Source of the DNA: Ruegeria lacuscaerulensis
Lineage (GTDB): Bacteria > Pseudomonadota > Alphaproteobacteria > Rhodobacterales > Rhodobacteraceae
Length of the DNA: 64,000 nucleotides
Assembly (NCBI RefSeq): GCF_013031245.1
Contig: NZ_WPZL01000002.1
Span: 1 to 64,000 of the forward strand
Direction: 5' to 3'
The position numbers and the translations under genes are program-made. Positions within the stretch are counted from its first letter, which is position 1. Each line of letters starts with the position of its first letter. A model generated the notes under the pieces. The model searched no databases. It was not told the origin of the DNA and worked only from the letters and a program-made list of their open reading frames with translations. Shown piece after piece: positions 18,590 to 26,862 of this stretch.

Positions 18590-18720
18590 GTTCAAATCGA
18601 CGGTAAAATAAGGCTGATCCGGCCTTTGCCCCTTGCGCGCGCGCAGTAGGGCAAATAGAAGGCGTCAAATTTGCCCGGCGCGCCGTTTTGCGCGCCCCGA
18701 ATCCTATGGGGACTACCATA

Positions 18721-20052
18721 ATGCAGGTTACCGAGACGCTGAACGAAGGTCTGAAACGCGGCTACAATATCGTCGTATCCGCAGCTGAGCTGGACGACAA
18801 AGTAAACGAGAAACTGGTCGAAGCGCAGCCTGAAATCGAAATGAAGGGTTTCCGTAAAGGCAAGGTGCCGATGGCGCTGCTGAAAAAGCAGTTTGGTCAG
18901 CGCCTGCTGGGCGAAGCGATGCAGGAAAGCATCGACGGTGCCATGAACCAGCACTTTGAAGACAGCGGCGAACGCCCTGCACTGCAGCCCGAGGTCAAGA
19001 TGACCAATGAGGACTGGAAAGAAGGCGACGACGTTGAAGTCGCAATGTCCTACGAGGCTCTGCCGGCAATCCCGGAAGTTGATTTGAAATCGATCGAACT
19101 GGAAAAGCTGGTCGTCAAAGCAGACGATGCCGCGATCGAAGAAGCGCTGAACAATCTGGCCGAAACCGCACAGGATTTCAAAGCGCGCCGCAAAGGCTCA
19201 AAAGCCAAGGACGGCGATCAGGTTGTGATCGACTTTGTTGGCAAAGTTGACGGTGAAGAGTTCGAAGGTGGTTCGGCCGAGGACTACCCGCTGGTGCTGG
19301 GTTCCAACAGCTTCATCCCCGGCTTTGAAGAGCAATTGGTTGGCGTGAAGGCCGAGGAAGAAAAAGACGTCAATGTGACCTTCCCCGCGGAATACGGCGC
19401 TGAGCATCTGGCCGGTAAAGACGCTGTCTTCACCTGCACTGTGAAAGAAGTGAAGGAACCTGTCGCTGCCGAAGTCAACGATGAGCTGGCCACCAAGTTC
19501 GGTGCCGAGGATCTGGCAGCTCTGAAAGGTCAGATCGCCGAGCGTCTGGAAGCAGAATACTCGGGTGCTTCGCGCGCAGTCATGAAGCGTGCTCTGCTGG
19601 ACGCGCTGGACGAGAAAGTCTCGTTCGACCTGCCGCCGTCGCTGGTCGAAGCCGAAGCCAAGCAGATCGCGCATCAGCTGTGGCATGAGGAAAACCCGGA
19701 AGTTGAAGGCCACGATCACGAAGAGATCGAGCCCACCGACGAACATAACAAGCTGGCCGAACGTCGCGTTCGCCTGGGCCTGCTGCTGGCTGAGCTGGGT
19801 CAGAAGGCCGAAGTCGAAGTGACCGACTCCGAAATGACACAGGCGATCATGAACCAGGCGCGCCAGTACCCGGGTCAGGAACGTCAGTTCTTTGAGTTCG
19901 TGCAGCAGAACGCCCAGATGCAGCAGCAGCTGCGTGCGCCGATCTTCGAAGACAAGGTCATCGACTACATCGTTGAACTGGCTCAGGTCTCGAACAAAGA
20001 GGTTGGCAAAGACGACCTGCAGAAAGCTGTCGAGGCACTGGACGAGGAGTAA
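18721..20052 (+). CDS. tig: Trigger factor chaperone
   Basis: This 443-residue protein has the three domains of trigger factor. The ribosome-binding domain has the signature GFRKGKVP at 43-50. The FKBP-like prolyl isomerase domain (about 160-245) has [47 protein letters not shown] residues, and the C-terminal arm domain has [15 protein letters not shown] His/Glu-rich insertion ([17 protein letters not shown]) near 335 is a roseobacter trait. It binds nascent chains at the ribosome exit tunnel. The ATG at 18721 is used; in-frame upstream codons lack a binding site and do not match the family. Confidence 0.95.
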   Translation: MQVTETLNEGLKRGYNIVVSAAELDDKVNEKLVEAQPEIEMKGFRKGKVPMALLKKQFGQRLLGEAMQESIDGAMNQHFEDSGERPALQPEVKMTNEDWKEGDDVEVAMSYEALPAIPEVDLKSIELEKLVVKADDAAIEEALNNLAETAQDFKARRKGSKAKDGDQVVIDFVGKVDGEEFEGGSAEDYPLVLGSNSFIPGFEEQLVGVKAEEEKDVNVTFPAEYGAEHLAGKDAVFTCTVKEVKEPVAAEVNDELATKFGAEDLAALKGQIAERLEAEYSGASRAVMKRALLDALDEKVSFDLPPSLVEAEAKQIAHQLWHEENPEVEGHDHEEIEPTDEHNKLAERRVRLGLLLAELGQKAEVEVTDSEMTQAIMNQARQYPGQERQFFEFVQQNAQMQQQLRAPIFEDKVIDYIVELAQVSNKEVGKDDLQKAVEALDEE

Positions 20053-20081
20053 TCCTCGTCCGCCCATCCATCCCAAATGGG

Positions 20082-20119
20082 CAAAAAAAACGGAGCCGTC
20101 TGGAATTAGACGGCTCCGT
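20082..20119 (-). terminator. Strong terminator between tig and luxI (convergent)
   Basis: Arms cggagccgtct (20091-20101) and agacggctccg (20108-20118) are perfect complements. On the minus strand the stem is followed by eight T, which fits luxI. It can also stop tig transcripts coming the other way. Confidence 0.8.
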
Positions 20120-20152
20120 GTGGGTGGCTTTTGGCTCTACGAGGTGAGGGGG

Positions 20153-21010
20153 TCAGGCCTCATGAGCAAAAGCACGGGGGGTACTTAACAGAGCTGTCTT
20201 CTGCTCTGGGGTAAACCTGTCCGAAAGCTCTTCGATCAACTTAAAGACTGCATCGATTTCGTCTTTCGAAGTTGCCGAATTCATCTGTTCGACAAAGTAC
20301 TTTTCCAGCTGGCTCAGCGGCTGGTGGTCGAAGTTCGCCACGCTGGGTTTCGCCTCGGCCTTCGCACCTGCGAAAAGATCCAGCGCCTGTTCGTCGGTCA
20401 GAAAGACATCGTGTGCGATCCCCGCATAGTCCCGGATACCCGAGATGCGTTCGTCCGAGCAGTCCATAAGGGCTGCCATAGCGACCACTTTACCCATCGG
20501 TTTAGCGGTGCCGAGGTAATCGTATGGCGCGTTCCCTGAGCGCTGCAAAACACGGTTCATCACCGGGTCGATCACGGCGATCGAGTCCAGAACGCCAGCC
20601 ATTTTGGCGTATTCGAAAGAGCCGATCATGACTTCGCTGGTGACATAAGATACCGAGTTTTCACCACGTCCACGGCCAAGCTTTCTGGTGTCCACGCAAA
20701 ACCGGGTCGCTTCCCACACTTGCGAACTGCGAATAGGTGCTTCACCATCCAGAATGGTGTGAAAGACGTCCGACAGCATGTGCGGCCCTGTGGTCTGCAG
20801 CAGTCTCATGCACCCAACGACGTCCCCCTCGTCGTTGATGCTGACAACATGTGCAGGATGCAGGTCGTCGAAATGATCGCGCTCTCGCCCATCCTTGATG
20901 TGAACGTCCCAACCCAGGCGATCACCGAAGACGCGCGCCCGCAGTTTGTACATTTCGTCCAGGACATCTTTAAACTTATGCTGGTTGATACCATCAATTA
21001 CGATGATCAT
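20153..21010 (-). CDS. luxI: LuxI-type acyl-homoserine lactone synthase with long C-terminal extension
   Basis: This protein makes N-acyl-homoserine lactone from SAM and acyl-ACP. Counting from the ATG at 21010, the invariant residues are R24, F28, W34, D45, D48, R69, F83, E100 and R103, all present. I choose 21010 because a taggggga site lies at normal distance; an ATG two codons upstream would have it too close. The length is 285 residues, about 75 longer than classic LuxI. The extra C-terminal part (from about 210) is charged and helical (QLEKYFVEQMNSATSKDEIDAVFKLIEEL). The gene is 97 bases downstream of luxR on the same strand and resembles the SsaI type of Ruegeria. A loose inverted repeat (ggttaacc... 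ggtaacc) is in the gap, but I cannot call a lux box. Confidence 0.93.
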   Translation of the reverse strand: MIIVIDGINQHKFKDVLDEMYKLRARVFGDRLGWDVHIKDGRERDHFDDLHPAHVVSINDEGDVVGCMRLLQTTGPHMLSDVFHTILDGEAPIRSSQVWEATRFCVDTRKLGRGRGENSVSYVTSEVMIGSFEYAKMAGVLDSIAVIDPVMNRVLQRSGNAPYDYLGTAKPMGKVVAMAALMDCSDERISGIRDYAGIAHDVFLTDEQALDLFAGAKAEAKPSVANFDHQPLSQLEKYFVEQMNSATSKDEIDAVFKLIEELSDRFTPEQKTALLSTPRAFAHEA

Positions 21011-21107
21011 ATCCATCCCCCTACAGTCTGGTTACCGTAAGGATGAGGTTAACCAAGTTATTGTCCGAGACTATTGGGGGTATCCCGTAGAATTGAAGAT
21101 TTTTTTA

Positions 21108-21809
21108 TTAACCAGGGGCAATTAGGCCTAGTCCAATAGCCCGTCCTATGGCCTGTGGCGTGGTTAACGCGCCGAGTTTTTCGCGGCCCGATCGCATGTG
21201 AACTTCGACAGTCCGGTGCGAAATAGACAGGATGTCACCAATGTCCTGCTGGGATTTTCCCTCGGCCACCCATTGCAAGATCTCTTTCTCTCGTGTGGAA
21301 AGCGCCGGAAGGTACAGCGCCTTGGCAAGCACGCCGGATTGCATGACAGTGTCATGAGCCTGCACTGCAGCCATCTGCAAGTCTCCCATGACGTGTCTTT
21401 TTAGCTTCTCCCATTCATCATCCGAGCAGTTCCGCGTCACACTCAGCAGCCCGCACTCGCCAAAGGGGCCGCGGACAGGGACGGTTAAGCCACGAGAAGT
21501 AATGCCAAAATCATGGGCATCGCGGAATACCGCGTTGAACTTTTCATCGTGGTTGAAGCGCCCCCAGTCGACAGGGGCGATGCTTAGCACTGATTGATAG
21601 ATTGTAGGATCGAAATGGTGATAGCCATGGCTACCGTAGTGAATTTTCCATTCATCCGGGTAATTGGCGTAGCCCTGAACGTCACCTTTCACGGGGTTCA
21701 TAGTGGCGTAGGACGCATAGTCGAAGCCGAGTTCCTCGCAGACAGAGTTTATGATGTCGGCGGTTGACTTCTCCTCATGGTCCAGCGCGGCCAAGTCTAT
21801 AAGTTTCAC
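21108..21809 (-). CDS. luxR: LuxR-family quorum-sensing transcription regulator
   Basis: This 233-residue protein has an N-terminal autoinducer-binding domain (about 15-150) with the YPDEWKIHYGSHGYHHFDP segment. That segment holds the conserved Trp, Tyr and Asp of the ligand pocket, and RGLTVPVRGPFGECGLLSV follows it. The C-terminal GerE-type helix-turn-helix (about 168-230) reads LSTREKEILQWVAEGKSQQDIGDILSISHRTVEVHM. It should sense the AHL made by the adjacent LuxI and control luxI and other genes; related pairs in Ruegeria control motility. The upstream 200 bases are AT-rich and contain a direct repeat (21895-21915). Confidence 0.93.
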   Translation of the reverse strand: MKLIDLAALDHEEKSTADIINSVCEELGFDYASYATMNPVKGDVQGYANYPDEWKIHYGSHGYHHFDPTIYQSVLSIAPVDWGRFNHDEKFNAVFRDAHDFGITSRGLTVPVRGPFGECGLLSVTRNCSDDEWEKLKRHVMGDLQMAAVQAHDTVMQSGVLAKALYLPALSTREKEILQWVAEGKSQQDIGDILSISHRTVEVHMRSGREKLGALTTPQAIGRAIGLGLIAPG

Positions 21810-21894
21810 CTGTCCAAACCCTTGTGCGGCTGCTCTTTCCCCAAAAACAGCCCTATCTGTCCGTTTATTGCATACGTTGCGTCAATTTTGCCCT

Positions 21895-21915
21895 TTTGTG
21901 CAACCCATTTGTGCA
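21895..21915. repeat. Direct repeat tttgtgca in the luxR upstream region
   Basis: tttgtgca occurs at 21895-21902 and again at 21908-21915, a 13-base offset that is close to but not exactly one helical turn. It could be a regulator half-site pair upstream of luxR. Confidence 0.3.
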
Positions 21916-22020
21916 GAACACACAGACATATTGCGTGGTTGCAGCAACAGAACTGTCCAATTGCGTATCAGAAGTACACTATGTAGGCAAAAGTACGCCG
22001 ATCTGAGTGGTTTCCATTCC

Positions 22021-22497
22021 TTAGTTCGGTTGCAAGCCCGTCTCGACCAGCATGCCGCGGGCTTTGGCCTCGGGGTAGTATCCCTTTGCATAGAGAAAGA
22101 TCGCACGTTGCTGGTCTCCATCTGACAACAACCATGCGCCGCGCAAGTACTTACCTGCGAACTCGAGGTTTGTGTCCGCGTCCAGCAATCCCTTGGCATT
22201 GCCGGTGTAACCCATGGACCGGGCGGTTGCGGGCAGAATCTGCAAAAGGCCGTAATAGGGGCGGTTTACGGCCCAGGGGCGATGGGTGCTTTCTCGCACG
22301 GCCAGCTTGTGCACTAGCTCGCGTGGGACTTCATAATGATCTGCCCAATGGTTGATCGACGCGCGCAGCTCTGGTGTCTCATTAGGATAAAGAGGGGGGC
22401 TGAACGTGTCCTTTGTCGGTGTGTCCGGCCCGCCGCATGCGGCAAAGGGGGCTACCAACAACATGGCCAGAACGCTGCGACGCAAAAGAGATGTCAT
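22021..22497 (-). CDS. Small lytic transglycosylase lipoprotein (SLT domain)
   Basis: This 158-residue protein has a lipoprotein signal (lipobox FAAC, Cys21). The SLT domain has the catalytic Glu69 in KLAVRESTHRPWAVN, then YYGLLQILPATARSMGY and NLEFAGKYLRGAWLLSDGD, the order found in family-1 lytic transglycosylases. It would cleave murein at the envelope. I place the start at the ATG at 22497; the long in-frame extension upstream overlaps the rplI terminator and rplI itself and is not coding. It is separated from rplI by about 150 bases. Confidence 0.88.
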   Translation of the reverse strand: MTSLLRRSVLAMLLVAPFAACGGPDTPTKDTFSPPLYPNETPELRASINHWADHYEVPRELVHKLAVRESTHRPWAVNRPYYGLLQILPATARSMGYTGNAKGLLDADTNLEFAGKYLRGAWLLSDGDQQRAIFLYAKGYYPEAKARGMLVETGLQPN

Positions 22498-22599
22498 CTG
22501 TGTACTCCGAATTCCAGGCCGCGATGATAAGTAACGGTGGCCTGGCCGCAAGCGTAGGTTAAAAATCTGGCTGAATTTTGCCCGTTTGGCGTGTGCATG

Positions 22600-22629
22600 A
22601 AAAAAGGCCGCACTTTTCGTACGGCCTTT
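22600..22629 (-). terminator. Terminator of the rpsF-rpsR-rplI operon
   Basis: Arms aaaggccg (22603-22610) and cggccttt (22622-22629). On the minus strand the stem leads into six T, 22 bases past the rplI stop. Confidence 0.8.
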
Positions 22630-22651
22630 CCCAAAACTCAACTCAGCCAAA

Positions 22652-23272
22652 TCAGGCTTTGGCTTCGTCTTCCTCAGCCGGAGCTTCTTCGGCAACCAGC
22701 TCTTCGTCTTCCGACGCGGCAGAACCGATATCGTCGAACAGTTCGGCGATTTCGAACTCTGCAGCTGCTTCTTCTTCGGCAGCCAGTTCCTGGATCGACT
22801 TGCCCGAGGCCTGCAGTTCGGCTTCTTCTTGCGAACGGGCAACATTCATCTTGATTTCAACTTCGACCTCAGGGTGCAGTTTGACTGCAAGCGAGTGCAG
22901 GCCCAGTTCCTTGATCGGAGCGATCAGGGCAATCTGTTTCTTGTCGACGGTGAAACCAGCCTCGGTTGCGGCGTCTGCGGCGTCACGCGGAGTGACAGAA
23001 CCGTACAGAGCGCCGGCATCCGATGCCGAGCGAATCACGATGAACTGCTGACCGTCCAGCTTTTCAGCCAGCGCCTCAGCTTCTTTCTTGGTTTCCAGGT
23101 TGCGCGCCTCAAGCTGCGCTTTCTGGGCTTCGAACGACGCGATGTTGGCGTCCGATGCGCTCAGTGCTTTGCCCTGGGGCAGCAGGAAGTTGCGGGCGTA
23201 GCCGGACTTGACGTCAACGACGTCGCCCATCTGACCCAGTTTCGCAACGCGTTCCAGAAGGATAACTTGCAT
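22652..23272 (-). CDS. rplI: 50S ribosomal protein L9 with acidic C-terminal tail
   Basis: This 206-residue protein is longer than the usual ~150. Residues 1-148 are a normal L9: N-terminal domain [36 protein letters not shown], central helix, and C-terminal domain [13 protein letters not shown]...[14 protein letters not shown]. After that comes an Ala/Glu/Asp tail (about 155-206, [18 protein letters not shown]...[12 protein letters not shown]). L9 binds 23S rRNA near the L1 stalk and limits frameshifting. It is last of rpsF-rpsR-rplI, 12 bases after rpsR. Confidence 0.96.
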   Translation of the reverse strand: MQVILLERVAKLGQMGDVVDVKSGYARNFLLPQGKALSASDANIASFEAQKAQLEARNLETKKEAEALAEKLDGQQFIVIRSASDAGALYGSVTPRDAADAATEAGFTVDKKQIALIAPIKELGLHSLAVKLHPEVEVEIKMNVARSQEEAELQASGKSIQELAAEEEAAAEFEIAELFDDIGSAASEDEELVAEEAPAEEDEAKA

Positions 23273-23284
23273 GTCAGTCTCTCC

Positions 23285-23512
23285 TTACTTCACGGCGTAG
23301 GGCAGCAGGGCGAGGAAGCGGGCGCGCTTGATAGCACGAGCCAGTTCACGCTGCTTTTTCGCCGAAACGGCGGTGATGCGCGAAGGTACGATCTTGCCGC
23401 GCTCTGAGATGTAGCGCTGCAGCAGACGAGTGTCTTTATAGTCGATTTTCGGCGCGTTCTCACCCGAGAACGGGCAGACCTTGCGGCGGCGGAAAAATGG
23501 TTTTGCGGCCAT
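23285..23512 (-). CDS. rpsR: 30S ribosomal protein S18
   Basis: This 75-residue protein is the standard S18, with the basic N-terminus [26 protein letters not shown] and the rRNA-binding core [38 protein letters not shown]. It binds 16S rRNA as a heterodimer with S6. It is the middle gene of the operon, 27 bases after rpsF. Confidence 0.97.
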   Translation of the reverse strand: MAAKPFFRRRKVCPFSGENAPKIDYKDTRLLQRYISERGKIVPSRITAVSAKKQRELARAIKRARFLALLPYAVK

Positions 23513-23539
23513 GGTTTATGTCCTTTCGTCAGGCGTTGA

Positions 23540-23893
23540 TCAACGGCGCTCGCGGCGGCCTTCGCGCTCGTCGCGCTTCTGCATCTGGACCGAGGGGCCC
23601 TCGGCATGCTCGTCGACCTTGATGGTCAGAACACGCATGACGTCCTCATGCAGGCGCATCAGGCGTTCCATTTCCTGAACAGCGCCAGCGGGGGCGTCGG
23701 TCTTCAGGAAGGAATAGTGGCCTTTGCGGTTCTTGTTGATCTTGTAGGCCATCGTCTTGACGCCCCAGTACTCGCTGTCGACGACGTTGCCGCCGTTGTC
23801 CGCCAGTACGGTGCCGAAATGTTCGACGAGGCTTTCTGCCTGCGCGTTGGACAGGTCCTGACGCGCGATCATTACATGCTCATACAGTGGCAT
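23540..23893 (-). CDS. rpsF: 30S ribosomal protein S6
   Basis: This 117-residue protein has the S6 ferredoxin-like fold: MPLYEHVMIARQDLS, the GGNVVDSEYWGVKTMAYKINKNRKGHY segment, FLKTDAPAGAVQEMERLMRLHEDVMRVLTIK and a charged Arg/Glu tail. The ATG at 23893 is used because the family starts there and a longer in-frame reading runs through the structured leader. It opens the rpsF-rpsR-rplI operon. A long hairpin sits 38 bases upstream (23931-24002). Confidence 0.97.
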   Translation of the reverse strand: MPLYEHVMIARQDLSNAQAESLVEHFGTVLADNGGNVVDSEYWGVKTMAYKINKNRKGHYSFLKTDAPAGAVQEMERLMRLHEDVMRVLTIKVDEHAEGPSVQMQKRDEREGRRERR

Positions 23894-23930
23894 GTGCACT
23901 CCTGTTTCTATCAAGGCGCATTTCATAGGC

Positions 23931-24002
23931 GGGGCCAGATCGTCCTTCGCGACCCTGCCACGAGAGGCTGCGCGATTCATGTGATTTGCGAAGGATGGCC
24001 CC
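23931..24002 (-). promoter_or_regulatory. Structured leader of the S6/S18/L9 operon
   Basis: A two-part stem can form: outer arms ggggcca (23931-23937) with tggcccc (23996-24002), and inner arms tccttcgc (23943-23950) with gcgaagga (23988-23995). A 5-base bulge lies on one side only. S6-S18 operons in many bacteria are autoregulated through a leader that binds the S6:S18 pair, so this is a good candidate. I did not confirm the conserved CCG of that motif. Confidence 0.5.
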
Positions 24003-24177
24003 ATATACACGTTTGTGCGCCAAGGGCAAGGCCTGCCACAGGTGCCATTGTGAAGTCGTGCTATTTCCATTGCACCGCCCAATTCCTGACGCTTTTCGGC
24101 TCAAAGTTGTTTTGCATACCGGGAAATATCCGGACGGACAAAGCCCAGGACGGCAACCTGAAAACAGGGTGATAGAA

Positions 24178-24696
24178 ATGACCGCGATTAACACGAATAC
24201 ACTCGAACAGTCGGCCACCAGCGCGAATTACGAGAAATCCGTACCAGTTCTGATCACTTTCGCGCCGAACTGGAAAGTGCGGATGGTTCTGGCCCGGGTC
24301 GTTGGTGCCTTTCTGATCATCATGGCTTTTTCGATGTGGCTGGTTTCGGGTTCCGCAATGGCCACCGAGGTATGGCCGATTAAACTTGCCGCATCCCTGA
24401 TGTTCCTTATGGTTGGCGTCAGCCTGCTGACGATCCAGATTCTGGACGCCCGCCCTGATGCTTACTTCGATCCGATCCGTCGGGAAGTCCGGGTCCTTCA
24501 AAAGAACGAAAGCGGACGTCCGCAGACGGTTCTTCGTCGCAGCTATGACACATTGGGTGGTGCCCGCTTTGCTGACGACCAGGTCGAACTCTTTGATGTG
24601 GATGGCAGTCTGCTGATGAAGTTGCCGCTGCAATCGGCGGATGTCAGCCAAGCACTCAAGGGGCAACTGAGTGGAAACGTAACAATCTTCGCCTGA
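24178..24696 (+). CDS. Two-pass membrane protein, unknown
   Basis: This 172-residue protein has a short N-terminal cytoplasmic stretch and then two membrane helices (about 41-60, ARVVGAFLIIMAFSMWLVSG, and 67-88, WPIKLAASLMFLMVGVSLLTI). The C-terminal domain is soluble and beta-rich (YFDPIRREVRVLQKN, LRRSYDTLGGARFADDQVELFDVDGSLLMKLPLQ), looking like a PH-like or immunoglobulin-like sheet. I do not know the family. The ATG at 24178 follows a weak site (gataga). A terminator-like hairpin follows at 24746. Confidence 0.6.
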   Translation: MTAINTNTLEQSATSANYEKSVPVLITFAPNWKVRMVLARVVGAFLIIMAFSMWLVSGSAMATEVWPIKLAASLMFLMVGVSLLTIQILDARPDAYFDPIRREVRVLQKNESGRPQTVLRRSYDTLGGARFADDQVELFDVDGSLLMKLPLQSADVSQALKGQLSGNVTIFA

Positions 24697-24702
24697 TTTT
24701 TA

Positions 24703-24724
24703 TTCTGTTCATTTAAGAACAGAA
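24703..24724. promoter_or_regulatory. 22-base palindrome upstream of yceI
   Basis: Arms ttctgttc (24703-24710) and gaacagaa (24717-24724) flank atttaa. It lies 7 bases past the stop of the gene at 24178 and about 100 bases before yceI. It has no T-run, so it looks more like an operator than a terminator. Confidence 0.4.
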
Positions 24725-24745
24725 ATTGTGAGTGAATAAGACTTG

Positions 24746-24767
24746 TGTGCTGCCCTTGGGCAGCACA
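24746..24767 (+). terminator. Probable terminator hairpin before yceI
   Basis: Arms tgtgctgccc (24746-24755) and gggcagcaca (24758-24767), followed by ttt. It lies 49 bases after the stop of the gene ending at 24696. Confidence 0.5.
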
Positions 24768-24822
24768 TTTACATTTTCGAGCAACCCATTCGGTTTGCAT
24801 ACACAAATTTGCGGAGTTTAAC

Positions 24823-25407
24823 ATGAAATCCACTCTTCTTGCTGCTGCACTGGCCGTTTCGGCGACTTCGGCATTTGCGAGCGCCGAGAAATACATTCTG
24901 GACCCCAGCCACAGCCAGGTCGTCTTCACTTACAACCACCTGGGCTATTCGACTACAACTGGCATGTTCTCGGGCTTTGAGGGCGAGATCATGTTTGACC
25001 AGGAAAATCCTGCCGCATCCAGCGTGACAGTATCGATGCCGGTCGTCGAGATGATCACCGGTTGGAAGCCACGCGAAGATCACTTTATGACCGAGGACTT
25101 CTTCGGTGTTACCGAAGGTGATCTGGTGACTTTTACATCGACGGCTATCGAAGTGACTGGCGAGAACACCGCCAACATCACTGGCGACCTGACCATGAAC
25201 GGTGTGACCAAATCCGTCGTCCTGGACGCAAAATTGAACCAGGTTGGCGAGCACCCGATGGCGAACAAGCCATGGGCCGGGTTCGACGCGACCACCACGC
25301 TGATCCGCAGCGAATTCGACCTGGGTCAGTTCGCACCCTTTGTCAGCGATGAGGTCGAAATTCGGATTTCGGTTGAGGCGCAGAAGGCTGAAGGCGCAGG
25401 CGGCTGA
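24823..25407 (+). CDS. YceI-family periplasmic lipocalin-like protein
   Basis: This 194-residue protein has a signal peptide (cleavage near 20, SAFASAEK). The YceI barrel shows YILDPSHSQVVFTYNHLGYSTTTGMFSGFEGEI, MPVVEMITGWKPREDHFMTEDFF, the ITGDLTMNGVTKSVVLDAKL strand and a C-terminal EVEIRISVEAQKA. YceI proteins carry isoprenoid-like lipids such as polyprenyl quinone precursors in the periplasm. It faces, tail to tail, a cytochrome b561-YceI fusion gene; the two share the terminator between them. That pairing suggests a shared redox role with quinones, which is inference. Confidence 0.92.
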   Translation: MKSTLLAAALAVSATSAFASAEKYILDPSHSQVVFTYNHLGYSTTTGMFSGFEGEIMFDQENPAASSVTVSMPVVEMITGWKPREDHFMTEDFFGVTEGDLVTFTSTAIEVTGENTANITGDLTMNGVTKSVVLDAKLNQVGEHPMANKPWAGFDATTTLIRSEFDLGQFAPFVSDEVEIRISVEAQKAEGAGG

Positions 25408-25437
25408 GTAAGTCAGGCCCGAACACTTGCAAAGAAA

Positions 25438-25467
25438 CCGCCGGGGTTAGTCCCCGGCGGTTTTTTT
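25438..25467 (+). terminator. Terminator of yceI
   Basis: Arms ccgccgggg (25438-25446) and ccccggcgg (25452-25460) with loop ttagt are followed by seven T (25461-25467). The T-run runs into the stop codon of the convergent gene. Confidence 0.85.
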
Positions 25468-26692
25468 ATTCCCCGCGTTTCGCGGTCAGATCCACCGAAA
25501 CGGTGATCGCAAAGGCCAGCGAGTCTTCGACGGGCATGGATTTTCCGACATCAAAGTCCAGCCGGTTCAGCTGCAATTCGCCGGACATGGTGGCGGTGTT
25601 GTCCTGAATGTCGAGTTCAAATGGTAGCACAACGTCCACGGATTTGTCGCGGATCGTCAGCGGGCCGCGTGCCTCATATCCTGTGTCCGTCTTGTAAATG
25701 TCAGCCTTGAACAAAGCCATTGGGAATTGCGCACTGTCAAAGAAGTCGGTGCCCATGGCCTGCTCGGTAACCGTTCCCAGGCTCAGCGATGTGATGGCAA
25801 TAGTGACATCCACCGATCCCGCGAGCCCAGGCTCAGTCGGATCTTCAAAGGCAATTGCGGCGGTCCAGTCGGCAAATCTCCCGGTTACCGGACTGCCCAT
25901 TTGGGTGATGCTGATGGACAACGTGCCCTCCTGCACCTGCCAGTCTGACTGCACTTCGGTCAGCTCCGCGGTATCCGTGCCGGCTGCGGAATGATCAGCA
26001 AAAACACCGATGTACCAGCCTCCGACCAGAACTGCGCCCCAAACGGCTAACGCGGCGGCTGCAGGTGCGGGGGAATGGTTCTGTTCAGGCGGTTCTGGTG
26101 CATCCGACTGGCCGGGCAGCATCCGGCGCAGGGTGCTGTCTTTGTCCACCACGTGGTGCTTGAGCGCTCCGGCGATGTGCAGCACCAGCGACCCGGCAAG
26201 AGTCCATATGAACAGCCAGTGCAGGCCTGAAGCAACCTCGGAAATATGGGCGGATTTCGGAATAAAGGGCAGGTTTTGCCCAAAGGGCCACAGGATTGGG
26301 GCGAACCCTTCGGATGCTGCATGGTGAACCCAGCCTGTGAGCGGAACGAGAACAAGCGAGCTGTAGAGCATCCAGTGAACCGTCTCGGCGGCAAATGCCT
26401 CAGGTTTATTGTCTGCGTTCAACAGCCCGGGTTTGGATTGCGTTGCCGCCCAAAGGATTCGGGCCAGGGCAACAAAGAAAATTGTGACGCCGACGGTTTT
26501 GTGCAGTGAAAACAACCGCGCTGCGCGGATGATGTCATCTTCGGTAGTTGCGATGGAAGGATCGTAAATGGCGTGAGCCAGATCATTGGCAATCCAGCCC
26601 ACTGGCAAGGCCGTAAAAATCAACAGGGCCGTCAGCCAGTGGAAAGTCTTGGTCACACTGCCATAGCTGGAAAAGGAATTGGTTGGGGACAT
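25466..26692 (-). CDS. Cytochrome b561-YceI fusion protein
   Basis: This 408-residue protein has two parts. Residues 1-195 are a four-helix cytochrome b561 domain with heme-ligand histidines in TKTFHWLTALLI, LFSLHKTVGVTIF, VHWMLYSSLVLVPLTGWVHH and LHWLFIWTLAGSLVLHIAGALKHH. After a fifth membrane helix (about 218-236), residues 255-408 are a YceI domain (SITQMGSPVTGRFADWTAAIAFED ... ARGPLTIRDKSVDVVLPFELDIQ). The cytochrome would pass electrons across the membrane, and the YceI part may hold a lipid such as a quinone. The ATG at 26692 is preferred to the adjacent TTG. Confidence 0.9.
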   Translation of the reverse strand: MSPTNSFSSYGSVTKTFHWLTALLIFTALPVGWIANDLAHAIYDPSIATTEDDIIRAARLFSLHKTVGVTIFFVALARILWAATQSKPGLLNADNKPEAFAAETVHWMLYSSLVLVPLTGWVHHAASEGFAPILWPFGQNLPFIPKSAHISEVASGLHWLFIWTLAGSLVLHIAGALKHHVVDKDSTLRRMLPGQSDAPEPPEQNHSPAPAAAALAVWGAVLVGGWYIGVFADHSAAGTDTAELTEVQSDWQVQEGTLSISITQMGSPVTGRFADWTAAIAFEDPTEPGLAGSVDVTIAITSLSLGTVTEQAMGTDFFDSAQFPMALFKADIYKTDTGYEARGPLTIRDKSVDVVLPFELDIQDNTATMSGELQLNRLDFDVGKSMPVEDSLAFAITVSVDLTAKRGE

Positions 26693-26862
26693 CAAACGCT
26701 CCGGGATGGGGTGGTTGTGGTCAACCTAAGGCCATGGGAACAAGACTCAATAGCGCGATATGCACAGTAAAGGTGCCAGAGTGCAGACCTCAGGCAATGC
26801 TTGTGCCGCGCTGCTACAAGGTTTACACCCCGCCGCAACCTAACGTCATCCAAGAGGTTGCA

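Noticed and set aside
21017-21107. A lux box between luxR and luxI
   Set aside because: Only a loose inverted repeat (ggttaacc with ggtaacc) is present; it does not fit an 18-20 base palindrome closely enough to call.
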